NCBI GenBank assembly: GCA_963582345.1
Contig: CAUZSN010000136.1
Span: 1 to 6,801, forward strand
Source: CAUZSN01 sp963582345
GTDB taxonomy: Bacteria; Planctomycetota; Planctomycetia; Planctomycetales; Planctomycetaceae
DNA length: 6,801 nt
Direction of reading: 5' to 3'
A model generated the notes under the pieces. The model ran no database searches. It was given only the letters and a program-made list of their open reading frames with translations, and was not told the DNA's origin. Within the stretch, counting starts at the first letter, position 1; every line of letters begins with the position of its first letter. Made by a program: the position numbers and the translations under genes. This document shows, piece by piece, positions 1-6,092 of this stretch.

Positions 1-520
1 TGCCGGAAGGACTGATTCCATAAAAAAACATCAATGCAATCAAAACGCTAAACGCCAACATGAAATCGACCAACGCCGCACCGATCGCAGAAATGGGTAG
101 TGCTAGCCGCGGAAAGTAGACCTTGGTCACGATCCGTTCGGACTCGACCACACTATTGGCCGCACCCAGCACAGACGATGAAAAATACGTCCACGGAAGC
201 AACCCGGCATACAAAAAAACGGGATAGGGTAATTCGGCCGAGTTCAGGCCTGCCATGCGTCCAAATACAATGGCCAGGACCACCATCATCAACGTTGGCT
301 GCAAGATTGCCCACAAGGCACCAAGCGCGGTTTGCTTGTAGCGGACTTTCACATTTCGCCAAATCAACAAAGATATCAGATCACGGTACTCCCAAAGTTC
401 ACCCAAACACAGTCGTCGCCAACCGCATTCGGCCTGGATCAACGTCTCGGGAAGCCGACTTGGAAAGTCCCTACCGTGGTGATCGGCTACGGTCTGCGAC
501 TCGAAAACGGTGGTCGGCAT
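1..520 (-). CDS. ABC-2 type polysaccharide export permease (Wzm/TagG-like), 3' end missing
   Basis: Reading minus from the ATG at 520-518, the frame stays open for 173 codons to the window edge, so the C-terminal part (usual family length about 260-290 residues) is missing. Residues 1-45 are a soluble N-terminal tail. The typical ABC-2 exporter core follows: an amphipathic stretch ending in WRNVKVRYKQT (54-64), ALGALWAILQP (65-75) leading into a first membrane segment (about 72-88), a second around YPVFLYAGLLPWTYFSSSV (99-117), the loop KVYFPRLALP (133-142) and a third hydrophobic segment (about 143-166). This pattern is known from permeases that, with a Wzt/TagH-type ATPase, move undecaprenyl-linked O-antigen, teichoic acid or capsule chains across the inner membrane. 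The ATPase gene is not visible and may follow beyond the left edge. There is no clear SD before the ATG, and no better start in frame. A good sigma-70-like promoter lies about 70 bases upstream. Substrate cannot be told from sequence. Confidence 0.9.
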   Translation of the reverse strand, partial: MPTTVFESQTVADHHGRDFPSRLPETLIQAECGWRRLCLGELWEYRDLISLLIWRNVKVRYKQTALGALWAILQPTLMMVVLAIVFGRMAGLNSAELPYPVFLYAGLLPWTYFSSSVLGAANSVVESERIVTKVYFPRLALPISAIGAALVDFMLAFSVLIALMFFYGISPSG

Positions 521-591
521 AAAACTGACTGATCGATTGAGTCGTTGATGTATCTGGGTGGCAGAACAAACCTTAGGCGAAAAGGCGAGCA

Positions 592-620
592 CTTATACCG
601 GGACGAAAAAATGAGGTCAA
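592..620 (-). promoter_or_regulatory. Sigma-70-like promoter for the export permease
   Basis: On the minus strand there is a TTGACC -35 box (620-615), a spacer of exactly 17 bases, and a TATAAG -10 box (597-592). Each box matches the sigma-70 consensus at five of six positions. Transcription would start near 585, giving a leader of about 65 bases before the permease ATG at 520. The -35 box sits inside an inverted repeat (614-625), a possible operator. Called by eye from motif and position only. Confidence 0.6.
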
Positions 621-625
621 GACCT
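614..625. repeat. Inverted repeat AGGTC-aa-GACCT over the permease -35 box
   Basis: AGGTC (614-618) and GACCT (621-625) are perfect inverted arms separated by two bases. A second GACCT copy follows at 631-635, exactly 10 bases after the first, so the two lie on the same face of the helix. The arms cover the -35 box of the minus-strand promoter. This could be a transcription factor site; no regulator is encoded in the window. Confidence 0.4.
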
Positions 626-685
626 GTCGCGACCTTGTTTTGTGTACGACTTCGCAAACTCCCCTAACACTCCAGCCCAGTCCTC

Positions 686-715
686 TTGTGACCGTATTCG
701 CAAGTCGAATATAGT
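686..715 (+). promoter_or_regulatory. Candidate promoter for the plus-strand glycosyltransferase
   Basis: A TTGTGA -35-like box (686-691) is followed after 18 bases by TATAGT (710-715), a five-of-six match to the -10 consensus. The start point would fall near 722, about 20 bases before the ATG at 743 and just before the SD at 731-735. The spacer holds a perfect inverted repeat, ATTCG (696-700) and CGAAT (706-710). Confidence 0.45.
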
Positions 716-730
716 TTGCAACTATCCAAC

Positions 731-735
731 AGGAG
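731..735 (+). promoter_or_regulatory. Shine-Dalgarno AGGAG that fixes the start at 743
   Basis: AGGAG lies 7 bases before the ATG at 743. This favours 743 over the in-frame upstream codon at 716, which has no SD and would place the proposed -10 box directly against the coding sequence. Confidence 0.75.
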
Positions 736-742
736 TATTCGA

Positions 743-1549
743 ATGAACCAAGTTGACTGCCCTCTAATCTCAGTGATCATCCCCAGCTACAACTACGGTC
801 GCTTCATTCGACAATGCATTGATAATTGCCTGGCACAGAATGTCACCAAAGAGATCATCGTGATTGACGGCGGCTCAACTGACGGCACAGTTGATTTCTT
901 GCGCGCGTACGGCAATCAGATTCAATGGGTCTCTGAACGCGACCGAGGTCAATCAGACGCGATCAACAAGGGAGTCCGTTTGGCGTGCGGCGAAGTGATC
1001 GCATGGCTCAATGCCGACGATTTCTATCCCCACAGCGAGTCTTTGAAGATCGTGGCCGACAATTTTTCCGGCGACCCCGAGGTCGATATAGTTTTTGGCG
1101 ACGGGAAATGTGTTGACGTGAATGGCGGCACGTTTCGACAAGTGTCGGCTCCACAGACTCTCACTTGGAAGGATCTCCTCTTAGGCCCCGGCTGTTGCGT
1201 ATTTCAGCCGAGTTTGTTTTTTCGCCGATCACTTTTTTCGGACGCTGGCGGTGTGGATGTTAACCTGTACTATGCCATGGATTTGGACCTCTGGCTGCGT
1301 ATGCTGCCACTGGCTCGCAAAGTGGTCCGTGTGCCACAAGTCCTGTCCTGCTTGCGAGTCCATCACGACGCAAAGACGTTTTCAGGTCTTCGGCGATCAT
1401 TTGACGAGGCATACGTTGTCAAGCGGAAATATAGATCCCGCGTAAAGCTGACACTGCACGAGCATTTTCGATTTATGTACGGTTGGATGCGAATCAATGC
1501 ATATTGGCTTGCGGTTCTGCTGCATTTAAAAAAGGCGACGCCGACCTAA
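743..1549 (+). CDS. Family 2 glycosyltransferase (WcaA-like)
   Basis: A 268-residue GT-A fold glycosyltransferase, full length for a small GT2 enzyme, expected at the cytoplasmic face. The nucleotide-binding beta strand is LISVIIPSYNYGRF (8-21), followed by IDGGSTDGT (41-49), SERDRGQSDAINKG (64-77) and the metal-binding DxD-like motif NADD (90-93). FFRRSLFSDAGG (159-170) and MDLDLWLRM (179-187) belong to the acceptor half. The second of these sits where many GT2 enzymes carry an ED catalytic-base motif, but here it reads MD-LDLW, with D180 or D182 as the likely acid. The C-terminus is basic (to KKATPT), perhaps membrane-associated, with no convincing membrane segment. It transfers a sugar from a nucleotide donor to a growing glycan; donor and acceptor are unknown. 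It is the only complete plus-strand gene here: convergent with fcl (43 bases apart) and divergent from the permease, so it has its own promoter. The start is set by AGGAG 7 bases upstream. Confidence 0.92.
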   Translation: MNQVDCPLISVIIPSYNYGRFIRQCIDNCLAQNVTKEIIVIDGGSTDGTVDFLRAYGNQIQWVSERDRGQSDAINKGVRLACGEVIAWLNADDFYPHSESLKIVADNFSGDPEVDIVFGDGKCVDVNGGTFRQVSAPQTLTWKDLLLGPGCCVFQPSLFFRRSLFSDAGGVDVNLYYAMDLDLWLRMLPLARKVVRVPQVLSCLRVHHDAKTFSGLRRSFDEAYVVKRKYRSRVKLTLHEHFRFMYGWMRINAYWLAVLLHLKKATPT

Positions 1550-1592
1550 CAGCCCGTTGAAAACATTGGCTTTCCGCTTTGTCAACAGGTTT

Positions 1593-2543
1593 CTAAGCGA
1601 CGTGCTTCTTTCGCGCCATCCGATACCACTCGACTGTTCGTTTCAGCCCGTCACGCAACTCGACCCTGGACGTCCAATTCAGAAGCTGTTCTGCGCGAGA
1701 TGTGTCCAGACACCGGCGTGGTTGACCATCGGGCAGCGAATCATCCCACTTGATGTCCCCATTAAACTGTGTAAGTTCTGCAATTAACTCGACAAGCTGA
1801 CGAATGGAAATTTCAGAACCAGTCCCGAGATTAATCGGCGTGGGATTATCCATTATCTCGGCCGCACGGATAGTTCCCTCGGCCGCGTCGTCAACGTACA
1901 AAAACTCTCTGGACGCCGACCCTGTTCCCCAACAGACGATTGAATTGTCATTATTCTCGACAGCGTGTTGGCACTTACGAATCAGGGCTGGGATGACATG
2001 AGATGTTTCTGTGTCAAAATTATCATCCGGGCCATACAGATTGACGGGAACGACTACGGAACTCTTCAATCCATATTCCTGGCGGTAAGCGTCGAGCATG
2101 ACGAACAGTGCTTTTTTCGCGACGCCGTAGGGCGCGTTTGTCTCTTCGGGAAAGCCGTTCCAAAGTTCCTTTTCTTTGAATGGCACTGGCGTAAACTTTG
2201 GATAAGCGCACACGGTACCGACTTGCACAAACTTCTGAGTTCCGTAGATGCGTGCAAACTCGATCAGATGCAGCCCCATGGTCATGTTGGCGTAGAAAAA
2301 ACGGCCCGGATGAGTCCGATTGGCTCCAATGCCCCCGACTTCCGCAGCGAGATGAATCACGATATCGGGCCGAAACGTCTCAAACATGCGTCGCGCGCCA
2401 CATTCGGTCGTCAGATCGTATTCAGCACGCCGCGGTACGCTAAGGTTTGCACAACCTAGTTGCCGCAGCTTTTGGCAAACGACTCGACCCAAAAAACCGG
2501 CTCCGCCGGTTACCGTGACATTTGATTGACTCCAATCGATCAT
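1593..2543 (-). CDS. fcl: GDP-L-fucose synthase (GDP-4-keto-6-deoxy-D-mannose 3,5-epimerase/4-reductase)
   Basis: A 316-residue extended short-chain dehydrogenase, normal length for Fcl (also called WcaG). It takes the product of Gmd, epimerises C3 and C5 and reduces C4 with NADPH to give GDP-L-fucose in the cytoplasm. The Rossmann motif is TGGAGFLG (12-19). From memory of the E. coli enzyme, its key residues Ser107, Cys109, Tyr136, Lys140 and His179 all map here with a constant offset of three: T110 and C112 in GTVCAYP, Y139 and K143 in YGVAK, and H182 in SHVIPAL. Thr for Ser at the first site is common in this subfamily and should be functional. NLYGPDDNF (168-176) and the GTGSASREFLYVDD region are also typical. 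The start at 2543 has GGAG 7 bases upstream (2554-2551), lying in the 26-base gap after gmd, so the two genes are almost surely co-transcribed. The gene ends in TAG, facing the plus-strand glycosyltransferase. Confidence 0.96.
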   Translation of the reverse strand: MIDWSQSNVTVTGGAGFLGRVVCQKLRQLGCANLSVPRRAEYDLTTECGARRMFETFRPDIVIHLAAEVGGIGANRTHPGRFFYANMTMGLHLIEFARIYGTQKFVQVGTVCAYPKFTPVPFKEKELWNGFPEETNAPYGVAKKALFVMLDAYRQEYGLKSSVVVPVNLYGPDDNFDTETSHVIPALIRKCQHAVENNDNSIVCWGTGSASREFLYVDDAAEGTIRAAEIMDNPTPINLGTGSEISIRQLVELIAELTQFNGDIKWDDSLPDGQPRRCLDTSRAEQLLNWTSRVELRDGLKRTVEWYRMARKKHVA

Positions 2544-2569
2544 TCCATCGCTCCGGCATCTCCTGTGGG

Positions 2570-3628
2570 TCAGGCAGCCCCACTTACACCGAGCATGTTC
2601 GGTTGGTAACCGGCTTTGAGCAGCGTCTTGTCACATGCAGCGAGTTCCATATCGGCTTCGACCATCATGTGGACCAATTCTTCAAATGTGACCGTCGGTG
2701 TCCAACCGAGTTTTTCGCGAGCTTTGGTGGCATCGCCTAAAAGCAGATCAACTTCGGTCGGCCGAAAATAACGTCGGTCGACTTCGACGAAATCACTGTA
2801 GTCCAGGTTGACGTGCGCGAAGGCCATTTCAACAAACTCGCGAACGGAATGTGATTCTCCCGTGGCTATGACGTAGTCGTCGGGCTGTTCCTGCTGAAGC
2901 ATGAGCCACATGGCTTGAACGTAATCTCCCGCGTATCCCCAGTCACGTTTGGCATCAAGATTACCTAAGTAGAGCTTGTCTTGAAGTCCATGTTTAATTC
3001 GCCCGACTGCGCGAGTGATCTTGCGGGTGACAAATGTCTCACCACGTCGTGGAGATTCGTGATTGAAAAGAATTCCGTTACTCGAATGAATTCCGTATGC
3101 TTCGCGGTAGTTTACCGTGGTCCAATACGCACAAACCTTTGAAATCCCGTAAGGACTGCGCGGATAGAAGCGGGTCTTTTCAGATTGCGGAACCTCATAT
3201 GCTTTGCCAAACATCTCACTGCTGGAGGCCTGATACATCTTCACGTGGCATCCGGCCTGCCCCTCAAATTCTCGAACGGCATCCAGCAGACGTAACGTGC
3301 CGATCGCATTGACGTCAGCCGTGGCGATTGGCAGATCAAAACTGACGCGGACATGCGACTGCGCTCCCAGATGGTAAATTTCATCGGGCTGCACTTCGCC
3401 AATCAGTCGCCGTAAATTGTTGCCGTCCGACAAATCTCCGTAATGCAGCCAGATACGTGTGGTCGGTAGATGTGGATCCTGGTACAGGTGCGCAATGCGA
3501 CTGGTGTTGAAAGTCGAAGCGCGGCGGATTAGACCGTGAACTTCGTACTGCTGATTTAACAGAAATTCGGCCAGATAACTTCCATCTTGGCCCGTGATTC
3601 CCGTGATCAACGCAGACTTCTTAGCCAT
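2570..3628 (-). CDS. gmd: GDP-mannose 4,6-dehydratase
   Basis: A 352-residue enzyme, standard length for the family. It converts GDP-D-mannose to GDP-4-keto-6-deoxy-D-mannose, the first committed step to GDP-L-fucose. Visible signatures are the NADP-binding TGITGQDGSYL (9-19), the RRAS (35-38) that follows the second strand and favours NADP, the HYGDLSDG segment, the active-site ASSSEMFG (134-141) with S136 and E138 matching Thr133 and Glu135 of E. coli Gmd, and the YGISK motif with Y160 and K164. LFNHESPRRG and LGNLDAKRDWG are hallmark family blocks. I choose the ATG at 3628-3626. A TTG one codon upstream (3631) is an alternative, but neither has more than a weak GGAA as SD. It is followed by fcl after 26 bases on the same strand, the classical gmd-fcl order. 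A 282-base gap separates it from the upstream glycosyltransferase gene, so the pair may have its own promoter, which I could not identify firmly. Confidence 0.97.
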   Translation of the reverse strand: MAKKSALITGITGQDGSYLAEFLLNQQYEVHGLIRRASTFNTSRIAHLYQDPHLPTTRIWLHYGDLSDGNNLRRLIGEVQPDEIYHLGAQSHVRVSFDLPIATADVNAIGTLRLLDAVREFEGQAGCHVKMYQASSSEMFGKAYEVPQSEKTRFYPRSPYGISKVCAYWTTVNYREAYGIHSSNGILFNHESPRRGETFVTRKITRAVGRIKHGLQDKLYLGNLDAKRDWGYAGDYVQAMWLMLQQEQPDDYVIATGESHSVREFVEMAFAHVNLDYSDFVEVDRRYFRPTEVDLLLGDATKAREKLGWTPTVTFEELVHMMVEADMELAACDKTLLKAGYQPNMLGVSGAA

Positions 3629-3910
3629 CAATGGTTCCAGTGGCTTGCGTTCATTTTCTGAATATTCGAAGCGATTTACTTGAATTGATGGCGGCTGTCC
3701 AGATCAGTTTAATCGAACCCTAAGTTATGTGAAACACCACATTTGATTAATACTTTAGCCGTCTGAAACAGTCGAAGGACGAAATTTGCAGGCCGTCAAC
3801 CGAGTCGTGACGATCTTGAAAGGCCATGCCACTTCGTTTGGCTGAAGTGTTACAACATTTGAATGTTTTGAAACGTTTCTGGAGAACATGCGGACCCGCC
3901 ACCCTATCTG
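3629..3910. other. 282-base intergenic gap between the glycosyltransferase gene and gmd
   Basis: This AT-rich stretch lies between two genes on the same strand. The only structures noted are a 6-bp stem, CACTTC (3830-3835) with GAAGTG (3844-3849) around an 8-base loop, and the symmetric AACATT-tg-AATGTT (3854-3867). Neither is followed by a T tract in the direction of the upstream gene, so neither is a clear intrinsic terminator. Weak promoter-like boxes exist on the minus strand (a -10-like TATTAA at 3752-3747), with no good -35. I see no convincing gene in it. Confidence 0.5.
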
Positions 3911-4792
3911 TCATCTGGCCGTTCTTGTGCGATAGTACATCCGGCGGCCGTGCCAGTAGATTCCATAAAGCCACGGTCGAGTGAGCACGACCTGGCGCAA
4001 CCATTCGCGCCAACGTATCCCCTGCGACCCATCTGCGAGTTCACGGAGCTGGATTCGCAATGGACCACATCTTGCGTCAAACCTCAGTTGCCGTGCTGCG
4101 GCCGCGGCGGGACTCCCCGGTACGCGATAAAGTGAAGTCAACTGATCAACGAACACGAAGTCTCCCTGTCGACTGTACCTTCTCCACAAATCCCAATCCT
4201 CGAGGAAATCCAGCCGTTCGTCGAATCCGCCGCATTGTTTGAACAACAGCCGCCGGAAAAGGACCGTCTGAATTGGCAGAAAATTTTCGCTTGCCAGCAG
4301 TTGGTGAGAAAACGGCTGACGATGCGCGACAAACCAGCCCAACTCCTGGTAGCGTAAAGGGCTCTGACTTAACACTACAGTTGGTACTTCATAGGCCACA
4401 CCGTAGGCAGCGACCGCCGCAGCGTTCTGACTGAGTGCCTTAGACACTTGCGACAAGTGCTGTGGAAAAAGAAGGTCATCGTCGTCAAGGAACTGCACGA
4501 ATTCGCCCTGTGCTGCTTCCAGACCGACATTGCCAGCAGTGCAGCGACCAACTTTGGACAACGGAAGGTACACAATTCGAGAGCGAGATTGGTCGCGAAT
4601 CGATTCAATCAACGGCGCCGCTTCTGATGACCCGTCTTCAACGACGACCAACTCGACTCGCTTGTAGTTCTGCTGGAGCACCGATTCGATTGCTTCTCGC
4701 AGAAACCCACTACGTCCGGCACAGGTCCGCACGACAACGCTAACAAGTGGCGTACTGAGATTATTCTGTGTTATGCCCTTGGAATGCGTCAT
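3911..4792 (-). CDS. Family 2 glycosyltransferase
   Basis: A 293-residue GT-A fold glycosyltransferase. Motifs in order: LVSVVVRTCAGR (16-27) for nucleotide binding, ESVLQQNYKRVELVVVEDGS (36-55), the GNVGLEAAQGEFVQFLDDDD segment (87-106) with the metal-binding DDDD at 103-106, FRRLLFKQCGGFDERL (179-194), and FLEDWDLWRRY (196-206) with the ED pair E198-D199 expected to supply the catalytic base. The C-terminus is arginine-rich and aromatic (WLYGIYWHGRRMYYRTR), suggesting contact with the inner membrane surface, though no full membrane segment is seen. I choose the ATG at 4792 because GGAAGG (4804-4799) sits 6 bases upstream; an in-frame GTG at 4825 would add 11 residues but lacks such a site. 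It follows the other minus-strand glycosyltransferase after 57 bases, probably in the same transcript. Donor sugar and linkage cannot be inferred. Confidence 0.92.
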   Translation of the reverse strand: MTHSKGITQNNLSTPLVSVVVRTCAGRSGFLREAIESVLQQNYKRVELVVVEDGSSEAAPLIESIRDQSRSRIVYLPLSKVGRCTAGNVGLEAAQGEFVQFLDDDDLLFPQHLSQVSKALSQNAAAVAAYGVAYEVPTVVLSQSPLRYQELGWFVAHRQPFSHQLLASENFLPIQTVLFRRLLFKQCGGFDERLDFLEDWDLWRRYSRQGDFVFVDQLTSLYRVPGSPAAAAARQLRFDARCGPLRIQLRELADGSQGIRWREWLRQVVLTRPWLYGIYWHGRRMYYRTRTAR

Positions 4793-4798
4793 GGCTTC

Positions 4799-4804
4799 CC
4801 TTCC
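4799..4804 (-). promoter_or_regulatory. Shine-Dalgarno GGAAGG that fixes the start at 4792
   Basis: GGAAGG is read on the minus strand from 4804 to 4799, 6 bases before the ATG at 4792. It supports this start over the longer GTG form at 4825. Confidence 0.6.
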
Positions 4805-4849
4805 AGTCACAGCGCGAATTCCCACGTCATTTCAGTTGCAGCGACGCGC

Positions 4850-5683
4850 TCAGGCCACCCGACGACTGGCATGCTCGCCGCCCAGCCGGCGATCCGGAGC
4901 GAACCCCCACTTTCTAAGCCACCGAATATATGACATCAGGTGCAACCATGCGTCACGCGATAACAGTCGACGGCTGCCGCGCTGCTCCAAGTGGTAGCAA
5001 TACGTTTCACCATTGCACATGACCTTCCAACCGGCTAAGGCAAGCCGGAGGCACAGATCGACGTCTTCGAAGTATTTTTTGAATGAAACGTCGAGCCGGC
5101 CAATCTTTTCGACAGCACAACGCCGAACAAGAAGGAAACAGCCGGACAGCCAGTCGCATTCAAACGACTCGTTGTGATCGCGATCCTGATAGAAATACCT
5201 TGCAAGCACGTCATCCGCCCCTGTGAGCCCCAATCGCCTCGCGGCAATTGTCTTCAACGTCTGAAACCGTCTCGCCGGAAATGCATAACTATGATCAGCA
5301 TGATACAGGCGGCATCCCGCAACACCGCAATCTGGTGTACGATTCATGAACTGCACCATTTTCGCAAGACACTGCTCCTCGGGATCGAAATGTATGTCCG
5401 AGTTCATCAACAGAACGTAAGGAGCTGACGCATGCTCAAGGATTCGGTTCAAATTGGCCGCGTAGCCCAAACGTTGACCGTTCCGCACAACTGTGGTCCG
5501 CGGAATAACCGACTTCCACGGATGCGCACTCGATTTCGATGCGTTGTCGACAAGGATCAGTCGCATTGAAATTCCGTCGCCTGAGCGGGCCAGCGACGAC
5601 AGTAAGGGTTCCATAAACTGGTCTTCGTACGTGTAAATCACCCCGATGTCGAGATCTGCTGGATTTTCCCGATCTTCCGGCAT
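4850..5683 (-). CDS. Family 2 glycosyltransferase (rhamnosyltransferase/WbbL-like subgroup)
   Basis: A 277-residue glycosyltransferase of the GT2 subgroup often annotated as rhamnosyltransferase (WbbL/RfbF type). Motifs: DIGVIYTYED (12-21), LILVDNAS (42-49), RNGQRLGYAANLNRIL (67-82), the metal-binding triad NSD (94-96), WLSGCFLLVRR (178-188) and YFEDVDLCLRLALAGWKV (204-221) with E206-D207 as the likely catalytic base. YHLEQRGSRRLLSRDAW is the usual block after the ED motif: a conserved His, then a basic run, with the C-terminal helix following. No signal peptide or membrane span is seen. AAGGAG (5694-5689) with a 5-base spacing gives a very good start at 5683. It is the first gene of the minus-strand run leading to gmd-fcl. 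The subgroup label reflects motif pattern only; the sugar may be rhamnose, fucose or another hexose. Confidence 0.92.
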   Translation of the reverse strand: MPEDRENPADLDIGVIYTYEDQFMEPLLSSLARSGDGISMRLILVDNASKSSAHPWKSVIPRTTVVRNGQRLGYAANLNRILEHASAPYVLLMNSDIHFDPEEQCLAKMVQFMNRTPDCGVAGCRLYHADHSYAFPARRFQTLKTIAARRLGLTGADDVLARYFYQDRDHNESFECDWLSGCFLLVRRCAVEKIGRLDVSFKKYFEDVDLCLRLALAGWKVMCNGETYCYHLEQRGSRRLLSRDAWLHLMSYIRWLRKWGFAPDRRLGGEHASRRVA

Positions 5684-5688
5684 TAGCT

Positions 5689-5694
5689 CTCCTT
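5689..5694 (-). promoter_or_regulatory. Strong Shine-Dalgarno AAGGAG for the glycosyltransferase at 5683
   Basis: AAGGAG is read on the minus strand from 5694 to 5689, 5 bases before the ATG at 5683. It fixes the start and is among the strongest ribosome binding sites in the window. Confidence 0.8.
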
Positions 5695-5764
5695 GTGTGG
5701 AAGCTAACTTCTACTCCGCACGACCGAAGACCTCCAAGTTGAAGAGCCACATAATATCTGGTCG

Positions 5765-5896
5765 TTAGCTCGAATTATTCATCTGCTGCAGGACGATAGC
5801 CCACGGTTGCTGCAATCGTCGCACAAACCGGAGGCTAGCGCGTTCCAGCTGATTTGCGCGGTGTTTTGGGAAAAATAGCCGTAACGCCTGTTTCAT
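5765..5896 (-). CDS. Possible small protein or gene remnant (43 residues)
   Basis: On the minus strand an ATG at 5896-5894 opens 43 codons ending in TAA. The peptide is basic and amphipathic, starting MKQALRLFFPKHRANQLERA and ending VLQQMNNSS. I do not recognise it. It has no SD, and an in-frame stop lies three codons upstream of the ATG. It lies 81 bases before the glycosyltransferase start at 5683, on the same strand and downstream of a TATAAAAT element, so it would be in that gene's leader. It could be a real leader peptide or small protein, a remnant of a lost gene, or chance. Confidence 0.25.
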   Translation of the reverse strand: MKQALRLFFPKHRANQLERASLRFVRRLQQPWAIVLQQMNNSS

Positions 5897-5902
5897 GTAC
5901 AC

Positions 5903-5910
5903 ATTTTATA
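5903..5910 (-). promoter_or_regulatory. Candidate -10 element (TATAAAAT) upstream of the minus-strand glycosyltransferase run
   Basis: TATAAAAT on the minus strand is a good -10-like element. No -35 box at the right distance is evident; the closest, TTATCA (5930-5925), lies 14 bases away, which is short. It would give a leader of more than 200 bases before the ATG at 5683. The symmetric sequence GATAA-a-TTATC (5926-5936) sits just upstream. Confidence 0.25.
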
Positions 5911-5965
5911 GAACGCTGAGCGGCTGATAAATTATCCAGGCTAGACAAAGTCCTTCGGTCAATAC

Positions 5966-5991
5966 TGTGGCCTGGTCGTGACAAGGCCACA
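5966..5991. repeat. Perfect 8-bp stem-loop (TGTGGCCT / AGGCCACA)
   Basis: TGTGGCCT (5966-5973) and AGGCCACA (5984-5991) are perfectly complementary around a 10-base loop, GGTCGTGACA. The stem is GC-rich and would be stable in RNA of either strand. No T tract follows on either side, so it is not a standard intrinsic terminator. It lies in the gap between divergent genes. It could be an operator, an RNA structure, or a factor-assisted terminator. Confidence 0.5.
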
Positions 5992-6092
5992 ACTCGGGTG
6001 AATCACAACAACGATGGCGCCGACTCGAGTGAACGGTTTATCTGTAAACTCAACGACTGCAGTACGGGTCTACATCGTGGTTAGCGCGTCTT

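Noticed and set aside
1550..1592. Imperfect stem in the convergent gap: GTTGA (1556-1560) with TCAAC (1582-1586), plus two C-G pairs across a bulge
   Set aside because: The stem is short, the loop is over 20 bases, and there is no T tract on either side. It is too weak to call a bidirectional terminator.
1965..2459. Long plus-strand open frame opposite fcl
   Set aside because: It is an antisense shadow of the fcl coding sequence, whose catalytic motifs are intact on the minus strand.
3761..3773. GTCTG-aaa-CAGTC, which looks like a hairpin
   Set aside because: The arms are close to mirror images and not reverse complements, so they cannot form a proper stem.
3747..4013. An 88-codon minus-strand frame running through the end of the glycosyltransferase gene into the gap
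   Set aside because: Its first third is an out-of-frame shadow of the glycosyltransferase C-terminus, and the rest shows no motif or ribosome site. A 26-codon tail from an internal ATG is too short to support.
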